From Eutreptiella sp. 'Long Island Sound 2002' (lineage: Eukaryota > Euglenozoa > Euglenophyceae > Eutreptiales > Eutreptiaceae): 64,000 nucleotides of DNA. The notes under the pieces were generated by a model. It had not been told where the DNA came from. It made no database searches and worked only from the letters and a program-made list of their open reading frames with translations. A program made the position numbers and the translations under genes. This document shows, one piece after another, positions 12,133 through 23,870 of the stretch. Each line of letters starts with the position of its first letter. The stretch's first letter is position 1. The DNA lies in assembly GCA_964036045.1 (NCBI GenBank), contig OZ038379.1, forward strand, positions 113,344,611-113,408,610. Reading direction: 5' to 3'.

Positions 12133-12760
12133 GATGTGGTCGCCATTACCAGCTGTCGCGCTCGTCGTCGAAATGCTGCCGGGGTGATGATCCCGCCTGT
12201 CAAAATTCCTGAGGAGGGGCGTTGCAAAACAAGGGTGGGGAGAGAGAGCACGGGAAGGAAAACAGGAAGGTACAGAGTGAGAAGGCGAGGGAATGAGACG
12301 TTTGGAAGGAATATGGTCGTAGGGTCACGCGAGGGACCGTACGAAGGCTCCTCTAACGGCAATAGGGCCACCCGAGGCGCCGTAAGGCCGGATGATCCCC
12401 TTCACCTTTTGACCATTTTTGTTATGGCGAGGAGGAAGAACGGTGGAATATTGGGATGGGGTCGGATAATAGGGTCACTCGAGGCACCGTAAAATCTGCC
12501 CTTGCAATACCAATAGGGCCACAATCGGGGCCATACCGTATCTTGGACCCCTCACCTCATGACGTGAAGAAACGGGGTATTGGGCTTGGGTATCGTCGTA
12601 GAGTCTCTCGTGAGACGTTACGCAACCCCCATCCATGTGTTCTAGGGCCACGCAACGGAGGGGCCGTAGTGCAACGTGGAGCCCTCACTAAATGACCTTG
12701 TGACAATGCGGGGGGATCCTATGTGATCTCTACCTTTTTCCTACTGCAATAGTCCGGCCA

Positions 12761-13264
12761 TTAATCACACACGTTGTTGAGGAATTGGTCCCGTGCGTCC
12801 CAAGTCCACTCGTCGTGCTGCTTCCTCTTGACAAGCCATTTCATGATTTGTTTCCCCTTTTTGGTGGTACTATGGATCTTGTTGTGGTCTACCACATCCT
12901 CAACCACCCGTGTATCATCATCGTTGGGGGCGCGGCTGGGCGCATGGTGTTGCACCTTGAGCTTGGCGCCATGGAGCAAGGGGAATGCCGTCTTGAGGCG
13001 TTCAATCCCCAAAATGTTTGGACGGCCAGATGTTGCAATACAATACCTATCGGCACCTACAACCTCCATGATCTCATAGGGTACGGTCCATATGCGCTCA
13101 AATTTGTTGAAATTTTTGTCATCCGACCTGGGGAGGTTTCGCACCCATACTCCATCACCAAGCTCACATTGGGTGGGGAGATAGGCCTTTTTGTACTTGC
13201 CCATCTCCTTAGCGTAGAAAGCATTTGAAACTGATTGCAAACTCGAGAGCATCCTCACAGGCAT
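12761..13264 (-). pseudogene. Integrase C-terminus with chromodomain, copy 1
   Basis: The 167-residue open frame contains FNKFERIWTVPYEIMEVVG, the usual Ty3 integrase C-terminal fold, then RVVEDVVDHNKI and IMKWLVKRKQHDEWTWD, a chromodomain (V-E-x-h-x-x-x then W-L-V-K-W-x-x-x-x-x-W-T-W-E). Chromodomains bind methylated histone tails and steer chromovirus integration. The frame is cut off from the integrase core by a shift near 13.3 kb, beside a G-run. It stops at a TAA (plus-strand 12761-12763) exactly where copy 2 has CAA (Gln, 19813-19815) and where the protein would continue W-x-D-Y-C. A Trp of the aromatic cage region is changed to Arg (VKRKQ) relative to copy 2 (VKWWQ). Confidence 0.8.
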
Positions 13265-13299
13265 CCTCGCTTACCATGGGGGGGGGAGTCCCGGAACCC

Positions 13300-14000
13300 A
13301 AGGGGGTCCCGCCCAAAAAGCAACCTGTTGGGGGAATATGGGGCCTCGGCACCGGATAGGTCAGTGAGGCGCCAGAGCGCCACAGGCAACTTCCAATACC
13401 ATTCGTTTGGGGGGGGGTATTGATGTCTTGCAAGTACAGTCTCAAGGACTCAACAACAGTCTTAACCACCCTCTTGGCCTGACCATTGGTTTTCTGGCTA
13501 TAGACGAAGCACTCATGCTTGTCTATGCCCGCAAGTTGGCATAGGATATGCACAAACTTGTTATTAAAATATTTTGCGTTGTCCGGCACAATTTTATGGA
13601 GGATTCCTTTGAAGCAGACACACTTCTCAAGGAGAAGGTCGGCAACATTTTCCCTGGTCAGCCCCTGCATTGTTTTCGGTATGGCTATGCTATACCCTTT
13701 GGCCCTACACACCACAACAAGGCATGTATCCGCCTTGTGGCCTTTGCAGATTGCGCACGCAGGCAAATTCACTACGGCCATTGCCAACTGACCAAAGGGG
13801 TAAGAAGCTATTGGATAGTTTTCCCGGGTGTCCACGTGGCGGCCAGTGCAGGGCTTGCACGTGGCGCACGCATCACACCGCAGGATGACGTCCCGGACTA
13901 GGTCCTCAACCTCCTTAGCGGAAAATTTAGGGAGCTCATATCGCCTCCGAACGAGCTCGATGGCTTTGTTTATCCCTGCACCACCTTGGACCTAATACTG
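13300..14000 (-). pseudogene. Integrase zinc-binding and core domains, copy 1
   Basis: The frame ending at 13209 has VVVCRAKGYSIAIP, VPDNAKYFNNKF and YSQKTNGQAKRVVKT, which match the Ty3 integrase core around the second Asp and the Gln-x-Glu-Arg region. The usual catalytic Glu after G-Q-x is Lys here and the first Asp position reads Ala, so the core looks dead. Upstream, around 13880-13980 in another frame, GINKTIEL and CDTCA.CK give the H-H-C-C zinc-binding region. A frameshift separates the two. Confidence 0.75.
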
Positions 14001-14332
14001 CCCGGTACCAGAATCATGTGCTTCTGGAGCAGCTGGCCTTTATGGTTGATGCGGTATTCTATCCAGGAATGCTCAGAGGCCCCGGGGGATGCCGTGACCG
14101 CCGCATAAATGCCTTTGAGGTAGTCATACGCCTCATAGTAGGAGCGCCAGACTTGAAACAAAGTATCCGCCAGGGGGGGGTATCATGACGGGTTCCATTG
14201 TCCCTTTTGGCTTTTTCTGGTTTGCACAACATTTTGCCTGCATTGCGCCGTACCGCCGGTCAATGACGGCGCCTGGGGCCCAGTCACTGGTTCCGTTTGC
14301 CCACGTCTCCTCGTGGGGTTGGTTCTCCTGCC

Positions 14333-15250
14333 CTAGTAGGCTGTTAGGGGGCGGATAATTTTCCTGGTGTCCTCAGCGAAGCAATTTGAGGACATTGTGT
14401 AATGGAGCAACTTGGCAGCCCCCTTGCTCAGGCTGTGCTCCTGTAAGGCCCAGCACGCATATTTTTGCTCCTCCTCGAGTACCCGTTTATCTCCCTTGTT
14501 GAATTTGACAAGTTCCATGCGCCGCGTCAAACCTTGACCGCATGGTTGTGGGATGTCTCTCCTTTTGTGTGTGCACTCGGGTTGAGGCCTGTGTGTGCGG
14601 GCTGTGGCCAATGCACGGACAAAGGCCTTGTGGCATGCCACCCGAACACGGCTAGCAGCACTGTACGGTTCCTTTCGCAATTCCGACCAGTCGTGTGACG
14701 GCGGTATTTGCCTAGCCGCTAGGGCCTCCGGCCGAATTTGGAGGGACCTCCGGATATCCATTCCCGTGACAGGGAGTGTGCATCCGACTTGCACGCCATT
14801 GACCTTCACGCCGTCGGTGTTGAGGTCCTCTACACCCCATGCGCTTTCCGGCAAAGGTTGGTGCGGCTCATCGTAGGGTGTGACCGGTTTGCCCCTGAGC
14901 TGCTCGTCCATCCCTTTGCGCATTTCGCTCTCCGAGGCGTCCCAATCCTCATGGTCAGCCTGGCTGCCGTGGATGCCCACATCCAGGTTGGCAGTGTACG
15001 AGGGGTACGACGACCGGGAAAGCACATCGGCGACCGTGTTTTTATCCCCTGGGATGCAAACCAACTCAATGGAGAAAGAGGAAAGGAATTGGTCCCCAAG
15101 GGACCGCCTACCAGTGGGACACCGGAGTCGGTCTAAATCCTCCCTCCTCAAGGTCTCAAGTCTCTCATGGTCTGTGTGCACCTTTATTCTGACATTACCA
15201 TTGATGAGCCTCGAGCGGAATTTAAATTTTGTGGCTACTATCGCATGCAT
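14333..15250 (-). pseudogene. RNase H domain and linker, copy 1
   Basis: The 305-codon frame carries IKVHTDHERLETL, GRRSLGDQFLSSFSIE and CIPGDKNTVADVLSR, the standard Ty3 RNase H C-terminal block (T-D-H-x-x-L ... N-x-V-A-D-x-L-S-R). It removes template RNA during reverse transcription. The following residues form a spacer before the integrase. The frame ends in TAG (plus 14333-14335), where copy 2 has a Tyr codon, then continues in the same frame to a TGA. The same-frame extension matches copy 2 (GQTEP.TGPQAPSLT). Confidence 0.8.
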
Positions 15251-15810
15251 CTTCTGGTCAGAGCTGTGTCAGTTGCAGTGCCCGGTCATGTGGATCCGAC
15301 CGTTCTTTTCAGTCATGGTGCCTTGGAGCTTTTTGGAGAAGAATACTACGGGCCTCTAAGTGCCCTCGCTGTCTGCCTGCTCCAGCGCTCCGCCGATGTT
15401 GCTGGCGTCCACGGAAATGTACCAATCTTTGGACACAGGCGTGAAGTGCAAGAGCACATCATCCCGAAAATTTGGGTTTCAAGTCCTCGAAGGACTGTTT
15501 CATCTCTTCCATCCAAAAAATTTGGTTGCGCTCCCGGTGGTACGCTATCAACTCGGCCTCGGTGATTTTGGCCAGAGGCTAGCGCGTTTGCGGGCTTCCT
15601 CGTTTGTCCTGCCGGATGTTTTTTCCCTTAATTGCCGCTTTGGAGCCTTAGTGAGACATGACCCTTGCCATGCCTGCTGCAGCAGAGCGTCCATTAGGGC
15701 GTAGTGCCGTATGTAGACACTATAGCACTGTATAAACCCCAAAATAGGCTTTAAAGTTGGTAGGACTCTTGGTATCCTCCCATTTACATTTTGCTATAGA
15801 AACCACCTTT

Positions 15811-16492
15811 TCAGGGTCTGGTTGCCGTCAGATAGGTGACAAGGTGTGCCCGCAAAATTGGACTCCTTTTTGCACTGTGTGTCCCCGCGTTATCCTCGGG
15901 GCACTGAACATTGACCCTGGTGACAAGCATCTTGCACTTGTCAGGCTTTGGGGACAGCTTATGTTTCCATAATATGGCAAACAGCTCCCGCAGCTGCCTG
16001 TCGTGGTCTTCTATGCATGAGAGACTCAGTCCCTCATAAGTGGAGCTGGACTGTCTGTCCCATTCCCTATCCCGGGTACCATGGACCATATCATCAATGT
16101 ATGGCTTTGTGCCATAACCCCTGGTAAACTCTCCTTGCTGCAAGCACCCTGCCACCATGCGCTGGTATGCCGTGGGCGAGGGTTTCAGCCCCCTCGACAG
16201 GACCAGCCTTACAAACGCCCCAGGGGGTCACAAAAGCCGTGTACTGACGGCTTTCGGGGGATAGATGCATCTGATGGGATCCGTCCTCCATGTTGAACAC
16301 AGACAACAGTGCATTGCCCCCTTGGTGCTTGATCATATCCTCTATTGCGGGTAGAAAGAATGGGTCATCAGCAACTTGGGAATTCAGGTGGCGGTGGTCA
16401 ATGACAAACCGCCACCTGCCATTGGGCTTCAGCACTACGAAAGCCGTGGCTCCCCGTACCGATTTGGATTTTTGTAAACATCTGCGGGCCAA
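15811..16492 (-). pseudogene. Reverse transcriptase core, copy 1
   Basis: Two frames overlap here. The first has VVLKPNGRWRFVIDHRHLNS and QYTAFVTPWGV (Ty3 RT domains 2-4). The second has SPTAYQRMVAGC and KPYIDDMVHG with the catalytic Y-I-D-D. They are joined by a one-base shift near 16.15-16.2 kb. The block matches 22983-23470 of copy 2 and, unlike copy 2, shows the intact site of the 1.29-kb insertion (GCCATTGGGC, near 16420). Confidence 0.8.
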
Positions 16493-16763
16493 ACATTCGT
16501 TGGGCTACTCCCCGACGGCCGCACCTCGGATGCATCACAACCTATAGGGAGGGCATTTCTGCGGCTGGGGATCAGCCGTTTTGCAGGGGATTTTGTATTT
16601 CCCATATGGTCTGTCGGCAGGGTCCAATTTCATGGATGGGACGCTGGGTTGAAATTGTATTCCTGAATTTGGCCTCCAGTTTAGCGCAAAGTTCTGCGCA
16701 TTTGCCATCCCCTTAGTCAGCCTCGACCACCCGTCAGATGGTGTTTTGGACCTTGGGGTGCTG

Positions 16764-17420
16764 CTATGGCGACTGGGGGTCCACGGACATCAGATCCCTA
16801 ACACGGAGGTGTTCTTCCCCATTGGCCTCATAGCTGTCACCAATTTCTTCATCGGTAGCACTCTCTGCTTTGCTGCCTTGGGCATCAAACAGCACTACCC
16901 TTGTGGTCCACCCTTTTGGTGGGGGCACATACAAAGCCGAGTCCTCCTTGTAGATGCTCACATCCGCCGGCAAATCCCACCAGTCTAGAGCTATTTTCCC
17001 TAGCTCCCAAAACAAGCTGTGGCCTTTCCAAACAAGAATGACCATGAAACCCCGTGCTTGGTCCATGACGGCCTTAAGCAGTACATCCCTCATTTTGGAC
17101 CACGGGGCATTGATCCAAAGGATGTCCCTGCTCCAGTCCTGGTCAAAGGCATTTGTGCTTTCGCACCAGTAGCGTTTAAATTGCCTGTTCCCCTTGGTGG
17201 CAAACGCATCGACGTCTGGTGTGACGCCCACCCATTCAAGGATTTCCTCCCTCCATTCGGGCAAGACGGAGTAGTTTTCTGTTCTCCAAATACGGGCAGT
17301 CGTCCTAAATATCGCCTTCCTACTATCAGGGAGAGGCACAGCGCCCTTGTTGCAGAAGACCTTGGACCCGCCCTCTGAGTGCTTAGGCTTGTTGGAGGTA
17401 AACCTGCGGTACTTCTTCAC
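16764..17420 (-). pseudogene. Dam-like methyltransferase-type domain upstream of RT, copy 1
   Basis: The frame contains VTPDVDAFATKGNRQFKRYW, NAFDQDWSRDILWINAPWS and MDQARGFMVILVWKGHSLFW. The pattern D-x-F-A...N-x-x-x-x-R-Y...A-F-x-x-D-W-S...N-x-P-W...W recalls the methyltransferase-like domain of DIRS-type retroelements, and N-A-P-W resembles methyltransferase motif IV. Here it sits between protease and RT of a Ty3 element. The C-terminal part (GDSYEANGEEHLRVRDL) leads towards RT and ends in a TAG where copy 2 has Tyr. A function beyond resemblance is inference. Confidence 0.6.
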
Positions 17421-18310
17421 AATTTTGGGATTGGTTTGATCGGCGTGTGCGGGGCTGAATAAGAAAGAGGTCTATTTAATTTCATAGACTGGTTCCCTCA
17501 CCCGCCTACCGTTGTGCTGCTGAAAGTACCCCCAGCCACCTGCGGAACGATCGCCTTTGCCTGTACCGCCTTGGTGGGATGCACTATTACCCGGTCCTGC
17601 TCTGTGCGTCCGACAGCCCTTGCTCGCTGTCCGGGTCCCCTGCTATTACCTGCACGTGACACGTACACCTAAGCTCTGCTTGTACTCAGGAACACTTACA
17701 CTTCTCCGGATCCTTAAGGGGGGGTATGAACCCTAACTCTTTGGCACTCTCGCTCTCGCTGTCTGAGGAAGGGCTGTGGCTCGCCTTAACCGAGGGGGGG
17801 GGGGGGATTGCTATTTCCGTTTTTGGGGGGGGTAACAGTATGGGCAGTGTCTGTCCATGCCCATCATGTAGTCACCATCACATATACAACCCATCTCCTC
17901 CTGTCTGACGGAGCGCACGGCCGTGGTAACCGACTGGCACCCCCCTCCTAAGCCTACTTCGGGACTTGGGGAGGGGTTGATGGTCTTGCTTGCGGGAGGG
18001 GGTTCCCTAGCTGTGAAAGCTCGGAGCAGCGCCGTTATAATCTGGAGATACGAAGAAAGACTCTGTTGGACTGACTGACTACCATCAAGTGGAGGACACT
18101 GGACCGACTTATGACTATCGGGTGAAGGAGACTAGAAAGGGGCATGATTGTTCCCTGTTCCCTGTTCCTGCCCCCCCCGTTGCGTTCTTGGTAACCTGCC
18201 TTACCATTGCTTCGTATGTGACCGCCATCGTGTCGACCAAGCAGATATACACTCGTGGTCTTGAAGACCATACGTCTTCAAAAATGGGTAGCCAATTATG
18301 AATCCATTGA
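17421..18310 (-). other. Degraded linker between protease and methyltransferase-like domain, copy 1
   Basis: Matches the copy 2 interval 25.6-26.5 kb. G9-G10 homopolymers near 17795 and 17825 and several shifts break every frame. I see no separate gene in it. Confidence 0.55.
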
Positions 18311-18640
18311 TTATCTCAGCCGCGTACAGGTATGCGTGTGCGCATATGAACGTACCTGCCTTCCCCCGCTGGTCTTTGACTTCCAGTCCTGATCCAGCAG
18401 TGCCCCCATTCTCCGTCCAGGTACCTCCTCTCGACGTACTGAGGAGATAACCAGAAGTTTCTGTGCCGGCGCAAGCGTGCCTGGCGGAAAGAATGAGGTT
18501 GGTGACAACGCAAACACTTGTCTGCCGGTATCCGCAAGTACCCATGCAGTGGTTTCGGTTCCATTGCGCCAATCAGCTGACCCCTGCACAACGAGTTCAT
18601 TGACTCCTGCTTTCGAAAGCTGCGGCTTGCGCTTGGTCAC
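18311..18640 (-). pseudogene. Retroviral-type aspartic protease, copy 1
   Basis: TTAWVLADTGRQVFALSPTS holds the catalytic D-T-G. The rest of the protease (GFIIGYPFLKTYGLQ) lies in an overlapping frame ending at 18201, so the domain is split by a shift near 18.45 kb. The domain follows directly on gag sequence (AGVNELVVQGSADW), preserving the arrangement that the 768-bp insert interrupts in copy 2. Confidence 0.75.
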
Positions 18641-18860
18641 ATGACAACTTTCAACCTACGCAAGGCAGACCGGACTTCCAGTTCTGTAGTACCAACGTGG
18701 GGGGTTGTCAAATTGATGGCTCCAGTAGACATTATAACAGAGAGTGCCGGTGGCTCCTTTACAGAGGGGGTTCCCACCTTCACCGGCCTAGCTGCCATCG
18801 GAAGAGTACAATCACCGAGCGCCAGCCTGGTCTTTTTGCGATTCTTTCGCTCCGAGTGCG

Positions 18861-19180
18861 TCAGATACCGTCCTCGTCACCGCAATCGCTTCTTCGGCTG
18901 TTCCCTGCGGCTCCGCCGCTGGCCATTAGCATTTTGCTGCTGTGGTTTCTGAGGGACTCGCCGGCCATTGGTCGGCGTATCCGCAGTAGTTTGGCGGGCC
19001 TTTGGAAGGCCTTGTGTAGGCACTTTGCAGACCGATGGTACCCTTGACACCAGAGGCATTTTCCCGCCTTCGCCATCTTAATGGCATGCTCCGTGGCCCA
19101 GATGACTTGCTTACGAGCCGTCTCGTTCATCTCATCCGAGACCTTGCATAGGGTGTGCTGTGCCTCCCGGCGGGGATCAC
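18861..19180 (-). pseudogene. gag nucleocapsid fragment, copy 1 (truncated at the duplication join)
   Basis: ARKQVIWATEHAIKMAKAG and CLWCQGYHRSAKC match the second zinc knuckle region of the intact gag at 28.2 kb (C-x2-C-x3-H-x4-C). Similarity stops at about 19180, where the sequence switches to the 3' UTR of copy 2. No gag sequence further upstream exists for this copy. Confidence 0.8.
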
Positions 19181-19692
19181 GTGGTTGCGATAACCGGCTG
19201 TCGCGCTTGTCGTCGAAATGCGGCCAGAGTCATAATCCCGCCGGTCGAAAATCCTGAGGAAAGGCGTTGCGAAACGAGGGTGGGGAGAGAGAGCACGGGA
19301 GGGAAAAGAGGAACGTAGGGAGTGAGAAGGGGGAGGGAATGAAATGTCGGGACAAAGTATGGCCATGGGGTCACGCAAGGGACCGTATGGCGCCTCCACC
19401 AACGGCAAAAGGGCCACACGAGGGGCCGTAAAGCCGGATGATTTTCTTCTCCTTTCGACCATGTTTTTTGTGATGTGGCGAGGAGGAAGAACGGTGAAAT
19501 ATTGGGAACGGGTCGGATAAATTAGTTACTTGAGGGACCGTAGAATCAGACCTTCCAATAGCAATAGGGCCGAACTGCGAGCCATACCGCATCTTGGACA
19601 GCTCACCTCATGACGTGAAGAAACAGGTTGTTGGGCTTGGGTATCGTCGTAGAGTCCCTCCTGGAACGGTGCGCAACCCCGATCTATGTGTT

Positions 19693-20400
19693 CTAGGGCC
19701 ACAGGACAGAGGGGCCGTAGTGCAACATGAAGCCCTCACTACATGGCCTTGTGCGAGTAGGGGATGATCGTATGTGGATCTCTACCTTGTTCCTAGTACA
19801 ATAATCCCGCCATTGATCACACACGTTGTGGGGGAATTGGTGTTGTGTCTCCCAAGTCCACTCATCGTGCTGCCACCACTTGACAAGCCATTTGATGACT
19901 TGTTTCCCCTTTTTGGTGGTACTTGGGATCTTGTTGTGGTCTACCACATCCTCAACAACCCATGTATCATCCTGGTTTGGAGCGGGGCGCGGGGCATGGT
20001 GGTCCACCTTGAGCTTCGAGCCATTGAGCAAGTGGAACGCCCTCTTGAGGCGTTCGATGCCCAAAATGTGTCGACGTCCGGATGTTGCAATCCGATAGGC
20101 ATTGCCACCTACGGCCTCAATTTTTTCATAGCGTCCGGTCCATGTGCGCTCAACTTTAGTGACATTTTTGTCCTCCGACCATATTCTATCACCAAGCTCA
20201 AATTGCGTGGGGGGATAGGTCTTAGCGTACTTGGCCATTTCCTTAGCGTAGGTAGCGGTGAGGTTGTCCCAAGTGGAGGTCCGTTCCCAGGAAAACTGAT
20301 TGAAAAACTTGAGAGCATCCTCACGCGTATCCTCGCTTACAATGAGGGGCGGAGTCCCCGAACCCAATGGGGTCCCGCCCAAAAGTAACCTATTGGGGGA
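19693..20400 (-). pseudogene. Integrase C-terminus with chromodomain, copy 2
   Basis: The better-kept version. It has VTKVERTWTGRYEKIEAVGG, then LKVDHHAPRPAPNQDDTWVV and VIKWLVKWWQHDEWTWETQH, a complete-looking chromodomain with three tryptophans, and continues through CDQWRDYC to the end at 19693. The frame is open for 291 codons starting at 20568, though the first part is out of frame with the integrase core (20426-20785). That places the shift near 20.4 kb. Confidence 0.85.
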
Positions 20401-21020
20401 GTATGGGGCCACGGCACCAGGTAGGTCATTGAGGCGCCACAGCGCCACAGGCAATTTCCAATACGACTGGTTTGGTGTCTGGCAAGTACAATCTCCAGGA
20501 CTCAACAACGGTCTTAACCACCCCCTCGGCCCAACCATTGGTTTTTTGGCTATAGACGAAGCATTCATGCTTGTCTATGCCCGCAAGTTGGCACAGGGTA
20601 TGCACAAACTTGTTATTAAAATATTTTGCATTTTCCAAGAAAATTTGTCGCGGAATTCCCCTGAAGAAGACACACTTCTCCAGGAACCGTTCGGCAGCTT
20701 TTTCCTTGGTCAACCCCTGCATGGTTGTGGGTATCGCTATGCTATACCCTTTGGCCCTACACACCACAACCAGGCATGCATTCACCTTGTGGCTTTTGCA
20801 AATTGTGCAGGCAGGCTAATTGACTACGTCCCTTGCCACCGACGTAAAGGGGTAAGAAGGTATACGATGGTAATGCCGCATGTCCATGTGGCGGCCAGTG
20901 CGGGGCTTGCACCTGGCGCACGTATCACACCGCAGGATGACATCCCGGACTAGGTCCTCAACCTCCTTAGCGGAAAATTTGTGAGGCTCATATCGCCTCT
21001 TACTGAGCTCGATGGTTTTG
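20401..21020 (-). pseudogene. Integrase zinc-binding and core domains, copy 2
   Basis: In the frame from 20785: LVVVCRAKGYSIAIPTTMQG, LENAKYFNNKF (the second catalytic Asp is Glu here) and YSQKTNGWAEGVVKTVVES. The preceding stretch, reading KFSAKEVEDLVRD and CDTCARCKP and then VARDVVN, supplies the zinc-binding Cys pair and the first Asp. A TAG follows VVN where copy 1 has TTG (Leu). Together this is a decayed but easily recognised Ty3 integrase. Confidence 0.8.
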
Positions 21021-21021
21021 T

Positions 21022-22252
21022 TTATCCCTGCACCACCCTGGACGCAATACTCCCCGGTACCACAATCATGTGTCTCTGGAGCAGCTGGCCTTTATGGTTG
21101 ATGCGGTATTCTAGCCAGGAATGCTCAGAGGCCACGGGGGATGCCGTGACCGCCGCATAAATGCCTTTGAGGTCGTCATCAGCTTCATAGTAGGAGCCCC
21201 AGTCTTTGAACAAAATTTGCGTCCAGGGGGGTATCATGACGGGTTCCATTGTCCCTTTTGGCGTTTTCTGGCATGCACAACATTTTGCCTGCATTGTGCC
21301 GTACCGCTCGTCAATGACGGCGCCTGAGGCCCGGTCATTGGTTCCGTCTGCCCACACCTCCTGTTGGGGTTTGGTCTCATGCCATAGTAGGCTTTCAGGG
21401 AGTGGATTACTTTCCTGGTGTCCTCAGCAAAGCAATTCGAGGACAGGCTGTGATGGAGCAACGTGGCAGCCCCCTGGCTCAAGTTGTGCTCCTGTAAGGC
21501 CTGGTATGCATATTTTCGGTCTGCCTCGAGCACCCCTTTATCCTCATTGTCCAATTTGACAAGTTCGACGCACCACGTCAAAACCTGACCGTATGGTTGT
21601 GGGATGTCTCCCCTTTTGTGTGTGCACTTGGGTTGAGGCCTGCGTTTGCAGCCCTTGGTCAATACACAGACAAAGGCCTTGTGGCGTGCGACCAAAATAT
21701 GGCTAGCAGCACTGTTCGGTTCTTTTCGCTATTCAGACCAGTCGTGTGACTGCGGTATTTGCCTAGCCACTAGGGCCTCCCGCCAAATTTGGAGGGACCT
21801 CCGGATATCCATTCCCGTGACAGGGAGTGTGCATCCGACTTGCACGCCATTGACATCCACGCCGTCGGTCCCGAGGTCCTCTACACCCCATGCCCGTTCC
21901 AGCAAAGGTTGGTGCAGCTCGTCGTAGGATGTGACGGGTTTGCCGCTGAGCTGCTCGTCCACCCAGTTGCCCATTTCCCTCTTCGAGGCGTCCCAACCCT
22001 CACGGTCGACCTGGCTGTTGTGGATGCCCACATCCGGGTTGGCAGTGTAGGAGGAGTACGCCCACCGGGAGAGCACATTGGCGACCGTGTTTTTATCTTC
22101 TGGGATGTAAAACACCTCAATGGGGAAACGGGAAAGGACTTGGTGCCAACGGGACCGTCTACCAATGGGACCCTCAAGTCGGTCAAAATCCCCCTTTGTC
22201 CAGGTCTCAAGTCCCTTATGGTCAGTGTACATCTTTTCTCTGATATTCCCAT
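21022..22252 (-). pseudogene. RNase H and linker, copy 2
   Basis: MYTDHKGLETWTKGDFDRLE, SRWHQVLSRFPIEVFYIP and EDKNTVANVLSRWAYSSYTA give the RNase H block. The linker continues with ALVARQIPQSHDWSE in one frame, then MVARHKAFVCV...KAYYGMRPN in another, then SYYEADDDLKGIYAAVTASP in a third. Two frameshifts (near 21.7 and 21.25 kb) therefore separate pieces that are collinear with copy 1. Confidence 0.8.
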
Positions 22253-23502
22253 TGATGAGCCACGACCAGAATTTGAAAATGGGGGATATTATCGCATAGA
22301 TCCTCTGGTCTGGGGTGTGCGAGTTGCATTGCCCGGTTTCAGAACCCGACCGCTCTTTTCGGTCACGGTGCCTTGGAGCCTTTTGGAGAAGAACGCTACG
22401 GGCCTCAAAGTGCCCTCGCTATCTGCCTGCTCCAGCAGTCCGCCAAAGGCAAATTTGCTGGCGTCCACGGAAATCTACCAATCTTTGGACACATGCGTGA
22501 ACTGCAAGACCACATCATCTCAAATCTTGTGTTTTAAGTCCTCGAAGGACTGTTTCATCTCCCCCATCAAAAACCTTTGGTTGCGCTCCCGGTGGTATGC
22601 TAACAACTCTGCGTTGTTCATTTTGGCCAGAGGCTTAGCGCGTTTGTCGGCTTCCTCGTTTGTCCTGTTCGAAGTTTTTTCCCTTAATTGTCACTTTCCG
22701 GCCTTAGTGAGACATAACCCTTCCAATGCCTGCTGCAGCGGGGCGGCCATTAGCGCATAGTGCCGTGTATAGACACTATACCACTGTGTGAAGCCCGATA
22801 AGGCTTTAAAGTGGGTAGGACTCTCCATATCCTCCTATTTACATTTTGCTATAGAAGCCACTTTTTCAGGGTCCCGTTACTGTCTGAAGGGTGACATAAT
22901 GTGCCCGCAAAATTGGACCCTTTTTTGCACTGTGTGTCCCCGGGTTAGCCCCGGGCCACTGAACCTTTGACCCTGGTGACAATCATCTTGCACTTGTCAA
23001 GCTTAGGGGCCAGCTTCTGTTTCCATAATATGGCAGACAGCTTCCGCTCACGGTCTTTATGCATGAGAGACTGAGTCCCTCATAAATGGAGCTGGACTGT
23101 CTGTCCCGTTCCGTATCCTGGGTACCATGGACCATATCATCAATGTATGGCTTTGTGCCATAATCCCTGGTAAATCCATCTCGCTCCCAGCACCCTGCCA
23201 CCATGCGGGGGTATGCCGTGCGCGAGGATTTCAGGCCCATCGGCAGGACCAACCACTCACAAACCCCCCAGAGAGTCACAAACGCCGTGTACTGACGGCT
23301 TTCTTGGTTAGATGCATCTGATAGAATCCGTCTCCCAGGTTGAAGACAGACCACAGTGCATTGCCCCCTTGGTCCTTGAGCATATCTCCTATTACAGGTA
23401 GAAAGCATGGGTCATCAGCAACTTGGGAATTCAGGTGGCGGTAGTCAATGACAAACCGCCACTTGCCATTAGATTCGGGCCACGCGAGGCAGGCGACGGT
23501 GA

Positions 23503-23870
23503 AATGCGGCAGGGAGCGACAGGAAGGCGACAGGGTGGCGACAGGAAGACAACAGGGTGGCGACACGAAGACGACAGGCCAGCGGCAGGAAAGCGGCAGG
23601 GAAGCAACAGGAAGCGACAGGCAGGCGACAGGAAGGCGACAGGGGAGGTGCGACAGGAGGGCACAGGAGGGCGACAGGGTGGCGACAGGGTGGCGACAGG
23701 GAGACGACAGGGAAGCGACAGAAAACAAGACATAGCGACAGGATAAGCGACAGGAAAGCGACAGGAAGACGACAGGAGGGCAACAGGGCTAGCGGGGACA
23801 GGGAAGCGACAGGGAAGCGACAGGAGAAAGCGACAGGGGTGCGACAGGAGAGCGACAGGCCTGTGGAAGA
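23503..23870. repeat. GCGACAGG minisatellite, left array
   Basis: Irregular 8-10 bp units of GCGACAGG(G/A)(A/G/T) fill about 370 bp just inside the left end of the TIR element. Frames read Asp-Arg-x-Thr-Gly or Cys-Arg-Pro-Leu repeats, with no sign of selection. Confidence 0.9.

Larger units (their letters stand above)
12133..19180 (-). repeat. Ty3 internal segment, copy 1 (about 7.05 kb)
   Basis: Collinear with 19181-28310 once two insertions in the latter are removed: 7,048 bp here against roughly 7,064 bp. It runs from within gag (second zinc knuckle) on the right to the 3' UTR on the left. The join at about 19180 connects a gag sequence matching 28310 to a 3'-UTR sequence matching 12133, with only a few bases of shared sequence. 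The copies are clearly diverged. I did not compute identity. Confidence 0.8.

Noticed and set aside
12785-13228. Plus-strand ORFs across 12-29 kb
   Set aside because: They are antisense shadows of the minus-strand retrotransposon, whose frames match RT, RNase H, integrase and protease motifs.
20109-20324. Separate small genes in overlapping minus frames of the integrase region
   Set aside because: They are alternative-frame readings of the integrase/chromodomain pseudogene created by frameshifts.
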